A stretch of 64,000 bases of DNA from Gammaproteobacteria bacterium (GTDB lineage: Bacteria; Pseudomonadota; Gammaproteobacteria; Pseudomonadales; Porticoccaceae). Below, piece by piece: positions 52,122-61,104 of this stretch (positions are counted from its first letter, which is position 1; every line of letters begins with the position of its first letter). The DNA lies in contig JADJET010000006.1 in NCBI GenBank assembly GCA_016708925.1, forward strand, positions 164,027 to 228,026, given 5' to 3'. Made by a program: the position numbers and the translations under genes. The notes below the pieces were generated by a model. That model had not been told where the DNA came from. It did no database searches and was given only the letters and a program-made list of their open reading frames with translations.

Positions 52122-53786
52122 TCAGGTTTTCAGCGGTTTGTAGCGTACGCGCTGTGGTTGTGCTTCCGCACCTTTGCGCGCCAGCAGATCCTCGTGGTAA
52201 TCGCTGTAGTTGCCGGCATGGAACACCACCTCGCTGTTGCCTTCGAACGCCAGAATGTGGGTCGCGATGCGGTCGAGAAACCAGCGGTCGTGGGAGATCA
52301 CCAGGGCGCAGCCGGGAAAAGCCAGAATCGCTTCTTCCAGCGCGCGCAGGGTTTCCAGATCCAGATCGTTGGAGGGTTCATCCAGGAGCAGCACATTGGC
52401 GCCCTGCTTGAGCGTATTGGCCAGGTGCAGGCGGCCGCGCTCGCCGCCGGAAAGATCACCGACGCGTTTCTGCTGGTCGCTGCCCTTGAAGTTGAAACGG
52501 CCCACATAGGAACGCGAACCCACCTCGTAGGTGCCGATGCGCAGGATGTCCTGACCGCCGGAGATCGCTTCCCACACCGTTTTGCTGTCGTCGAGCGCTG
52601 CGCGACTCTGTTCGACGAAGGCGAGTTGTACCGTCTCGCCCAGCACGACCCGACCGGCATCTGGTTGCTCACTGCCGGCGATCATCCGGAACAGGGTGGA
52701 TTTACCCGCACCGTTGCCGCCGATGATGCCGACCACGGCCCCTTTGGGAATGTTCAGGTTCAGATTGTCGATCAGCAGGTGGTCGCCGAAGCCTTTGCAG
52801 ACGCCTTCGAGCTGGATCACCTTGTCGCCCAGCCGCGGTCCGGGCGGGATATAGATTTCATTGGTTTCGTTGCGCGCCTGGAATTCCTGGCTGCTGAGTT
52901 CATCGAAGCGTTGCAGGCGCGCCTTGTTCTTGGCCTGGCGTGCCTTGGGATTCTTGCGCACCCACTCCAGCTCTTCCTTGAGGGCCTTGCGGTGGCTTTC
53001 TTCGGTGCGCTGTTCCTGCGCCAGACGTTTTTCCTTGGTCTCCAGCCAGGTGCTGTAATTGCCCTCGTAGGGAATGCCGCGACCGCGGTCCAGCTCCAGA
53101 ATCCAGCCCGCGACATTGTCGAGGAAGTAGCGGTCGTGGGTGACCGCGACCACGGTGCCGGAAAAGTTGTGCAGGAACTGCTCCAGCCAGAACACGGATT
53201 CGGCATCCAGGTGGTTGGTGGGCTCGTCCAGCAGCAGCATGTCGGGGCGCGACAGCAGCAGCTTGCACAATGCGACGCGACGGCGCTCGCCGCCCGAGAG
53301 GCGGGCGACTTCGGCGTCCCAGGGCGGCAGCCGCAGGGCGTCGGCGGCGACATCCAGGGCATGGTTCAGATTGTGCGCATCCCAGGCCTGAATGATGTCT
53401 TCGAGTTCGCTCTGGCGCTTGGCCAGCGCATCGAAGTCGGCGTCCGCTTCGCCATAGGCGGCGAATATCTGATCCAGCTCCCGCAGTGCGCCCACCGCTT
53501 CATGCACGCCGTCTTCGACATTGCCGCGCACATCCTTGGCGTCGTCGAGCTGGGGCTCTTGCGACAGGTAGCCGATCTTGAGGCCCGGCATCGGCCGCGC
53601 CTCGCCGACGATGTCGGTGTCCACGCCCGCCATGATGCGCAGCAGGGTGGATTTCCCGGAACCGTTCAGCCCCAGCACGCCGATCTTGGCGCCGGGGAAA
53701 AACGACAGGGAAATATCCTTGAGAATTTCGCGCTTGGGCGGGACGATCTTGCCCACCCGGTTCATGGTATAGACGTATTGGGCCAT
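52122..53786 (-). CDS. ettA: Energy-dependent translational throttle protein EttA
   Basis: 554 residues, exact length of EttA. Two ABC cassettes: Walker A GLNGSGKST and GGNGAGKST, signatures LSGGERRRVAL and LSGGERGRLHL, Walker B LLLDEPTNHLD and LLLDEPSNDLD. The start MAQYVYTMNRVGKIVPPKR and the linker with YEGNYSTWLETKEKR (arm/interdomain region) are diagnostic for EttA among ABC-F proteins. It binds the ribosomal E site and tunes entry into elongation by the ATP/ADP ratio. It appears intact and is a stable core gene. Confidence 0.96.
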   Translation of the reverse strand: MAQYVYTMNRVGKIVPPKREILKDISLSFFPGAKIGVLGLNGSGKSTLLRIMAGVDTDIVGEARPMPGLKIGYLSQEPQLDDAKDVRGNVEDGVHEAVGALRELDQIFAAYGEADADFDALAKRQSELEDIIQAWDAHNLNHALDVAADALRLPPWDAEVARLSGGERRRVALCKLLLSRPDMLLLDEPTNHLDAESVFWLEQFLHNFSGTVVAVTHDRYFLDNVAGWILELDRGRGIPYEGNYSTWLETKEKRLAQEQRTEESHRKALKEELEWVRKNPKARQAKNKARLQRFDELSSQEFQARNETNEIYIPPGPRLGDKVIQLEGVCKGFGDHLLIDNLNLNIPKGAVVGIIGGNGAGKSTLFRMIAGSEQPDAGRVVLGETVQLAFVEQSRAALDDSKTVWEAISGGQDILRIGTYEVGSRSYVGRFNFKGSDQQKRVGDLSGGERGRLHLANTLKQGANVLLLDEPSNDLDLETLRALEEAILAFPGCALVISHDRWFLDRIATHILAFEGNSEVVFHAGNYSDYHEDLLARKGAEAQPQRVRYKPLKT

Positions 53787-53882
53787 TGCGTGGGGAGAAT
53801 CAAAGGCTGGAATGGGCCGGCATTGTAGCCGAACCGGTGCGCTCCCGGCAGAGCCGGTGGCTGGCGACGGGCTCCGCGTCCG

Positions 53883-54671
53883 CTACTGCACCAGGCCCAG
53901 CGCGCCGCCGTCGATGCGCAGGTTCTGACCGTTGATGAAGGCGGCCCGCGCGCTGGCGACAAAGCACACCAGGTCGGCCACCTCCTCGCGGGTGGCGATG
54001 CGGCCGACGGGATTCGGGAAGCGCCGGGCGACGATACGCGCCTCGATGGTCGCCCAGTCGTCGCCCCAGCCCTCGCGCGTCGCCTTGGCGCGAAACGCCG
54101 CTTCCACTTCCGGGGTGCGGATATAACCCGGCGATACCGTGTTCACGGTGATGCCGCTGTTGGCGAGTTCCTGCGACAGGGTCACCGCAATGCTCGCCAG
54201 CGCGCTCTTGGCGGCGTAATACGCGGGGCGCAGTGCGTTCGGCTGGGTCGAACCGATGGTGCCGAGCTGGACGATCCGCCCCCAGCCGTTGGCGCGCATC
54301 TGGGGACTGAGCAGGCGCGCAAGGCGCACCGCCGACAGCAGGTTTTTCTGGTACATGTCGAGCCAGGCCGCCGTGTCGGCGTCGGCCCAGCGCGCTTCCT
54401 CGGCGGTGCCGTAGTTGTTCACCAGGATATCGACGCGACCGGTCAACGCGAGGGCCTCCCGCGCCACCTGATCGCAGCCTGCGTCGGTGCACAGATCACC
54501 CCACACCGCGTGCGCTACGCCTTGGCCGAGCAGATGGTCGGCGCTGCCGGCCGTGAAGCCGTGGGCGATCACGGTGGCGCCTTCGGCGGCGAGCCGCTCC
54601 GCGATGATCGCACCGGTGCCGCGATTGCTGCCGGTCACCAGCGCCACCCTGCCTTCGAATCCGAGATCCAT
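53883..54671 (-). CDS. Short-chain dehydrogenase/reductase
   Basis: 262 residues from ATG 54671; the longer frame to 54746 is rejected as it lacks family sequence. NAD(P) motif TGSNRGTG (residues 12-19), NNYG in place of NNAG after strand 4, catalytic Tyr and Lys in YYAAKSALASIAV, and the substrate-loop SPGYIRTPEVE. The C-terminal FINGQNLRIDGGALGLVQ is typical of classical SDRs. It oxidises or reduces an alcohol/ketone of unknown identity. It is divergent from the hsdR fragment, with 163 bases between. Confidence 0.9.
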   Translation of the reverse strand: MDLGFEGRVALVTGSNRGTGAIIAERLAAEGATVIAHGFTAGSADHLLGQGVAHAVWGDLCTDAGCDQVAREALALTGRVDILVNNYGTAEEARWADADTAAWLDMYQKNLLSAVRLARLLSPQMRANGWGRIVQLGTIGSTQPNALRPAYYAAKSALASIAVTLSQELANSGITVNTVSPGYIRTPEVEAAFRAKATREGWGDDWATIEARIVARRFPNPVGRIATREEVADLVCFVASARAAFINGQNLRIDGGALGLVQ

Positions 54672-54834
54672 GTTTGTCTCCGCCGCGCGCCAGGGCACGC
54701 TGGTCTCATCACTGGTTGGACCCAGTATAGCCGCCCCGGCGGGCAAGGCGTTCGGCTGGCCATGCGCCCTTCCTGCCCTGTGTGTCGGCTGGTACGCTGC
54801 GCATCAACAGCCTGACAGGGCAGGGAAAATCCGC

Positions 54835-55314
54835 TTGACCACACCGGAAGCGCAAGCTCGTGCCGAGATAGACCGCCTGCTTGCCGCAGCCGGCTGGCGT
54901 GTGTGCGACGCCGATGCCGCGCCCGATTACGTCCGGCGCGGCCAGACCTTTCTGGCCCGTCTGCGACACATGCCGGTGCTGGACGAAGCCGGCCTCTGGC
55001 CCACCCAGATCACGGCGATCAACAACCTGGAAAAATCCTTGAAGGAAAACCGCCCGCGCGCCCTGATCCAGATGGCCACCGGCTCGGGCAAAACCTTCAC
55101 CTCGATTTCCTTCATCTACCGCCTGATCAAGTTCGCCGGTGCCCGGCGCGTGCTGTTTCTGGTCGACCGCGGCAACCTCGCCGACCAGACCCTGAAGGAA
55201 TTCCAGCAATACGTCTCGCCCTGCAACAACTGCAAGTTCAGCGAGGAATACATCGTCCAGCGCCTGTCGCGCAGCACGAATCCAATGCATCTTCCCATTG
55301 CCAATCATGCCTAA
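54835..55314 (+). pseudogene. Type I restriction R subunit, 5' fragment with internal deletion (EcoKI-like)
   Basis: The TTG start follows AGGGAAAA. The first 30 residues (EAQARAEIDRLLAAAGWRVC) match the start of EcoKI-type HsdR. They then jump directly to TFLARLRHMPVLDEAGLWPT and Walker A MATGSGKTFTS, so the N-terminal nuclease domain is deleted. The fragment continues through VLFLVDRGNLADQTLKEFQQ and stops after SRSTNP-like sequence at the junction with the next hsdR. It has about 159 residues against about 1000 for a complete subunit. It is the remnant of an earlier type I locus cut by the arrival of the next system. Confidence 0.8.
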
Positions 55315-58300
55315 TTCAAAAGACACCTACAGTCGGCCCTCTGACACTCCGAGTTTCGTCGTCCGGGAGGACACCATCGAATACGGCTTCATCGGCAAAC
55401 TCCAAAGCCTCAAGTACGAATATCGTCCAGACATCCGCGACCGCGCCGCGTTAGAGAAAAACTTCCGCGAAAAATTCGAGACCCTCAACCGCGTCCGGCT
55501 CACCGATGGCGAATTCCCGCGTCTGCTGGAGGAGATCATCACCCCTGATGTCTTCACCGCCGCGCGCACCTTGCGCGAGCGCAACAGCTTCACCCGCGAC
55601 GACGGCACGCCGCTGAACTACACTCTGGTCAACATCAAGGACTGGTGCAAAAACACCTTCGAAGTCGTCAACCAGCTCCGCATCAACACCGACAACAGCC
55701 ACCACCGCTACGACGTCCTCCTGCTCATCAACGGCGTGCCCTGCGTGCAGATCGAGTTGAAGACCCTCAGCGTCAGCCCGCGCCGGGCCATGGAGCAGAT
55801 CGTCGATTACAAGAACGACCCCGGCAACGGCTACACGAAAACGCTGCTGTGCTTCCTCCAGCTCTTCATCGTCAGCAACCGCACCGAGACCTGGTATTTC
55901 GCCAACAACAACGCCCGCCACTTTGCCTTCAATCAGGACGAGCGCTTCCTGCCCATCTACCAGTTCGCCGACGAGGCGAACACGAAGATCACCCACCTCG
56001 ACAGCTTCGCCGAGACCTTCCTCGTCAAATGCACCCTCGGCCAGACCCTCAGCCGCTACATGGTGCTCATCGCCAGCGAGCAAAAGCTCATGATGATGCG
56101 CCCGTATCAGGTCTATGCCGTGAAGCAGATCGTGGACTGCATCCACCAGAACTGCGGCAACGGCTACATCTGGCACACCACCGGCAGCGGCAAGACGCTC
56201 ACCTCCTTCAAAGCCTCCACGCTGCTGAAGGACAATGACCGCATCCAAAAATGCGTCTTCGTCGTGGACCGCAAGGACCTCGACCGGCAGACCCGCGAGG
56301 AATTCAACAAGTTCCAGGAAGGCTGCGTCGAGGAAAACACCAACACCGGCACGCTCGTCCGTCGCCTGCTGTCAGACGACTACGCCGACAAGGTCATCGT
56401 CACCACCATCCAAAAGCTCGGTCTCGCGCTGGATGAAAACAGCAAGCGCAACAAGCAGCGCAAAAAGAATGACCAGCAGACCTACAAAGAGCAGCTCGAA
56501 CCGCTGCGCGACAAACGCATTGTCTTCATCTTCGACGAGTGCCACCGCTCCCAGTTCGGCGAAAACCACCAGGCCATCAAAGCGTTTTTCCCGCAGGCAC
56601 AACTCTTCGGCTTCACCGGCACGCCGATCTTCGAACAAAACGCCAGCGCCAAACAGTTCGAGGGCGAATCCGGTCAGTTCAAGACCACGGAAGACCTCTT
56701 CCAGAAGCAACTCCACGCCTACACCATCACCCACGCCATTGAAGACGGCAACGTGCTGCGCTTCCACGTCGATTACTTCAAGCCCAGGAGGCAAAGGCGC
56801 CCAAAGCCGGGCGAAGGCCTGCGAAAAGCGCAGTCATCCAGGCCATTCCTCGACAAGCACGACGCCGCCACCGGCCAGCGCCGCTTCAACGCCCTGCTCG
56901 CCACCGCCTCCATCAACGACGCCATCGAATACCACGGGCTGTTCAAGGCCATGCAGGCGGAAAAGCAGGCCGCCGCCCCCGACTTCCAGCCGCTGAATAT
57001 CGCCTGTGTCTTCTCCCCGCCCGCCGAGGGCGATGCCGATGTGAAGCAGATTCAGGAAGACCTGCCGCAGGAAAAGGAGGACAACGCCGTCGAGCCCGAG
57101 AAAAAGAAGGAAGCCCTCAAGGCCATCCTCGCCGACTACAACACCCGCTACGGCACCAACCACCGCCTCAGCGAGTTCGACCTCTACTACCAGGATGTGC
57201 AAAAGCGCATCAAAGACCAGCAGTGGCCCAATGCCGACTACCCCCCGCGCAGAAAATCGACATCACCATCGTGGTGGACATGCTGCTCACCGGCTTCGAT
57301 TCCAAATACCTGAACACGCTCTACGTGGACAAGAACCTCAAGCACCACGGCTTGATCCAGGCCTTCTCCCGCACCAACCGCGTGCTCAACGGCACCAAGC
57401 CCTACGGCAACATCCTCGACTTCCGCCAGCAGCAGGACGCGGTAGATGCCGCCATCGCGCTCTTCTCCGGCGAAAGCGCCGGCCCGCAAGCCCGCGAAAT
57501 CTGGCTCGTGGACAAGGCCCCCGTCGTCATCCAGAAGCTGCAGGCCGCCGTGCACAAGCTCGACGCCTTCATGAAATCCCAGGGCCTCGACTGCGCCCCG
57601 GAGGCCGTGCCCAATCTCAAGGGCGACGACGCCCGCGCCGCTTTCATCAACCACTTCAAGGAAGTCCAGCGCCTCAAGACCCAGCTCGACCAATACACCG
57701 ACCTCACCGACGACAACGCCGCCGCCATCGAGCACATCCTGCCCAGGGAAAACCTGCTCGGCTTCCGTGGCGCCTATCTGGAAACCGCCCAGCGCCTCAA
57801 AGCCCAGCAGGGCAAAGGCGGCGACAAACCCGCGCCGGACGGCGTGGACCAGCTCGACTTCGAGTTCGTCCTCTTCGCCTCCGCCGTCATCGATTACGAC
57901 TACATCATGGGCCTCATCTCGCGCTTCTCCCAGCAGACCCCGGGCAAACACAAGATGAGCCGCGAGCAGCTCATCGGCCTCATCCAGTCCGATGCCAAGT
58001 TCATGAACGAGCGCGAAGACATCGCCGCCTACATCGCCACCCTGAAAGCGGGCGAAGGCCTCAGCGAAACCGCCATCCGCGACGGCTACACCCGCTTCAA
58101 GGCGGAAAAAGACGCGGCCGAGCTCGCCGCCATCGCCGACAAGCACCGCCTCGCCCCCGACGCCCTGCAAGGCTTCGTGGACGGCATCCTGCAACGCATG
58201 ATCTTCGATGGCGAGCAATTGAGCGACCTCATGGCGCCGTTGGAGCTTGGCTGGAAAGCCCCCACCCAACCCAACCCCGCCCCCTATGGAAGAACCCCCC

Positions 58301-58356
58301 CCCCCTCTCCACAACCCGCCGGGGGGCGGTGGCCCGGGCGCACAGCGCATGAATGA
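55307..58356 (+). CDS. hsdR: Type I restriction endonuclease subunit R (EcoR124-like), frameshifted
   Basis: The start MPNSKDTY overlaps the stop of the fragment by eight bases; no clear ribosome site. The PD-(D/E)xK nuclease has Asp136 and Glu150/Lys152 in CVQIELKT. The helicase motor has TTGSGKT (291-297), DECH (410-413), VTTIQK and FTGTPIF. At C6 57241-57246 one C is missing from an expected C7, moving the frame. The next frame gives AQKIDITIVVDMLLTGFDSK, SRTNRVLNG and the C-terminal part to GLISRFSQ and LSDLMAPLELGWK. Beyond 58255 the sequence collapses into C- and G-runs (C11 at 58295-58305), where the family's ALMEELxPLL ending is expected. Repaired length is about 1015 residues. Confidence 0.88.
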
Positions 58357-59811
58357 GACCCCCCCAACACCGCAGCGCTGCTGGAGCACATTGCGCTGGG
58401 CGAACACACTCGTCAGCAATTCAAGCGCAACTTCAACAGCCCCGACGCTCTGGCCGCCGAGTTGGCTGCCTTTGCCAACAGCGGGGGCGGAACGCTGCTC
58501 ATCGGCGTGGACGACAACGGCACGATTGCCGGGCTGAGCGCCGCCGACATCCGACACCTCAACCAGATGCTCAGCAACGCCAGCAGCCAGCATGTGCGCC
58601 CGCCCCTTCACCCCCACACCGAGAACGTTCAAACCCACACCGGGCTGGTAATGGTAGTGAGCGTGCCCAACGGCCTGGCCAAACCCTATCTCGACCAACA
58701 AGGCCGCATCTGGGTCAAACAGGGCGCAGACAAGCGTCATGTGACCGCCCGCGAGGAACTGCAACGCATGTTCCAGCGCGGTGGCCTGGTTCATGCCGAT
58801 GTGGTGCCCGTGGCGGGCACCACCAGCGCCGAACTCGACGAGCCCGCCTTTCGCCGCTACCTGGCCCAGCACTACAGCGCCGAAGCGGCCCCAGCCGGGC
58901 TGCCGCTGGACGCGCTGCTGCAAAACCTGGGGCTGGGCGACGGGCTGGAGCTGAACCTGAGCGGCCTGCTGCTGTTTGGCCGCAACCCGCTGCGCTGGCG
59001 ACCTGCGTTCACCATCAAGGCCGTGGCCTTTCCGGGCGCCCGCATCACCGACACCCGCTACCTCGACAGTCAGGACATCAGCGGCACCCTGCCGCAGCAA
59101 TACACCGAAGCGCTGGCCTTCATCAAACGCAACCTGCACCGCGTGCAGGGCGATCAGGGCTTCAACTCACCCGGCATCCTGGAAATACCCGAAATTGCCT
59201 TGCAAGAACTGCTGGTCAACGCCCTGGTGCATCGCGACTACTTCACCAGCACCTCCATCCGCATCCTCGTCTTCACCGACCGCATCGACATCATCAGCCC
59301 CGGCCACCTGCCCGACAGCCTGAGCGTGGACGATATCCGCCACGGCAAAAGCAACCGCCGCAACCCCACGCTGAGCGAACACGCCTTCCGGCTGCTGCCC
59401 TACCGGGGTCTGGGCAGCGGCATCCCCCGCGCGTTGGATGAATGGCCGCAGATCGAATTGATCGACGAAGCCAGCGGCAACCAGTTCACCGCCCGGGTAC
59501 AGCGGCCACAAGCGCAGTGGGAAGGCGCCACCGATCCAGTCACGGGGCAAGTCACCGACCCAGTCACCGACCCAGTCACCGACCCAGTCACCGACCCAGT
59601 TGTCCGGCTACTGCAAACCCTGGTGGAGGGGCCCTTGGCGCCGTCCGAGATTCAGCAACGGCTAGAGCTGAAGCACCGCCCCACGTTCCGGGCCAACTAC
59701 CTGCGCCCGGCCTTGGAGCGGCTTTGGATCGAACCCACCATCCCCGACAAACCCAACAGCCGCTTGCAGCAATACCGCCTGACAGAAAAAGGCCGGAGTG
59801 TTTTGAAATGA
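58349..59811 (+). CDS. Schlafen/AlbA_2 domain ATP-binding protein, frameshifted near start
   Basis: The main body opens at 58462, but homology begins earlier. ATG 58349 gives MNET, and after the C7 run (58359-58365) the body frame reads NTAALLEHIALGEHTRQQFKRN. One C is missing from an expected C8. The N-terminal AlbA_2 domain has AAFANSGGGTLLIGVDDNG. The C-terminal GHKL-like ATP-binding part contains QELLVNALVHRDYF, GHLPDSLSVDDIRHGKSNRRNP and RGLGSGIPRALDEW. A 12-bp repeat encodes a TDPV spacer before a winged-helix end. Such genes commonly lie inside type I loci. The stop overlaps hsdS (ATGA). Confidence 0.82.
59551..59598 (+). repeat. 12-bp tandem repeat, four perfect copies
   Basis: GTCACCGACCCA is repeated four times without error, with a degenerate partial copy just before. 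Each unit adds VTDP to the linker between the ATPase part and the C-terminal helix-turn-helix of the AlbA_2 protein. As 12 is a multiple of three, copy-number change would keep the frame. Confidence 0.9.
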
Positions 59812-61055
59812 AGGAAGGGAAAAAGTTAGTGCCGAAGCTGCGGTTTCCGGAGTTCCGGAATGCGGAGAGGTGGAAGCTAGTGACCCTACGTGAAGCATCC
59901 GTGCCAGTGACTGAGCGAGTCGGCCAAAGGAAACTCACGCCGGTAAGCATTTCTGCTGGAATTGGATTTGTGCCACAGGCCGAGAAGTTCGGTCGCGACA
60001 TTTCAGGCAACCAGTATCAGCTCTACACCTTGGTCCGGGATGGCGACTTTGTTTTTAACAAAGGCAACTCACTCAAGTTCCCGCAAGGCTGCGTATATCT
60101 TCTGCAGGGATGGGGGCAAGTCGCCGCGCCAAATGTCTTCATCTGTTTCCGGCTAAAAGACGGCTACTCGAACGGCTTCTTTCAGAACTGCTTTGAGCAA
60201 AACCAGCATGGTAATCAGCTCAAGAAACACATCACGAGTGGGGCGCGGAGCAATGGCTTGCTGAATATCAGCAAAGAGACCTTTTTTGGCGTCGAAATCC
60301 AGACTCCAAGCCCCCCCGAACAACAAAAAATCGCCGAGTGCCTTAGCAGCGTGGACGAGCTGATGGCCACCCAAGCCCGCAAGCTGGACGCGCTCAAGAC
60401 ACATAAAAAAGGGCTGATGCAACAGCTTTTCCCCTGCGAAAGCGAATCCCAACCCAGGCTCCGATTCCCCGAATTCCAAAACGCCGGGGAATGGATGGTG
60501 AGGAAAGCGGGGGCGTTATTCTCGAATCGAGTGACCAAGGGTGAGCAAGGTTTGCCCATCTACTCTGTCACGATGCACGATGGCATGGTCAGACGTGACT
60601 CACTCGACCGGAACTATTACGACATCGAAGATGCTGCGGGTAACAAGAAGGTGTGTAGGAATGACATCGCTTACAACATGATGCGAATGTGGCAGGGAGC
60701 GCTCGGCGTTGCTCCGGAAGATTGCTTGGTAAGTCCCGCCTACATTGTGCTGGCACCGGCGAAAGGCACCGTCCCGGAGTTCTTCCGATACATATTCAAG
60801 CTGCCTGCGACACTGCTCACACTAACGGCGCACTCACGGGGCCTCACCAAAGACCGTCTGCGTCTTTATTACGATGACTTTGCCCGCATCCCATTGCGGT
60901 GCCCATCGCCCGACGAACAGCAACGCATCGCCGACTGCCTCACCAGCCTCGACGACCTCATCGCCGCGCAAACCCAAAAGCTCGACGCCCTCAAGACCCA
61001 CAAGCAAGCGCTGATGCAGCAGATTTTCCCATCCCCGGAGGAGGTTGAAGCATGA
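59808..61055 (+). CDS. hsdS: Type I restriction specificity subunit S
   Basis: 415 residues, normal for HsdS. Two target-recognition domains are each followed by a conserved helical region: QKIAECLSSVDELMATQARKLDAL and QRIADCLTSLDDLIAAQTQKLDALK, with matching ends HKKGLMQQLFP and HKQALMQQIFP. Each half starts with LRFPEF. The halves recognise the two parts of a bipartite DNA site and position HsdM and HsdR. The start overlaps the preceding stop by ATGA, so it is translationally coupled. It needs an HsdM partner that is not in the window. The gene itself appears intact. Confidence 0.93.
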   Translation: MKEGKKLVPKLRFPEFRNAERWKLVTLREASVPVTERVGQRKLTPVSISAGIGFVPQAEKFGRDISGNQYQLYTLVRDGDFVFNKGNSLKFPQGCVYLLQGWGQVAAPNVFICFRLKDGYSNGFFQNCFEQNQHGNQLKKHITSGARSNGLLNISKETFFGVEIQTPSPPEQQKIAECLSSVDELMATQARKLDALKTHKKGLMQQLFPCESESQPRLRFPEFQNAGEWMVRKAGALFSNRVTKGEQGLPIYSVTMHDGMVRRDSLDRNYYDIEDAAGNKKVCRNDIAYNMMRMWQGALGVAPEDCLVSPAYIVLAPAKGTVPEFFRYIFKLPATLLTLTAHSRGLTKDRLRLYYDDFARIPLRCPSPDEQQRIADCLTSLDDLIAAQTQKLDALKTHKQALMQQIFPSPEEVEA

Positions 61056-61104
61056 GCACGGACTTAATCTATATGCCAATTCTCACTTTCGATTTTTACT
61101 TGCT

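Noticed and set aside
57238..59139. 633-codon minus-strand frame opposite hsdR and the AlbA_2 gene
   Set aside because: Gly/Val-rich shadow; the plus strand has helicase and AlbA_2 motifs.
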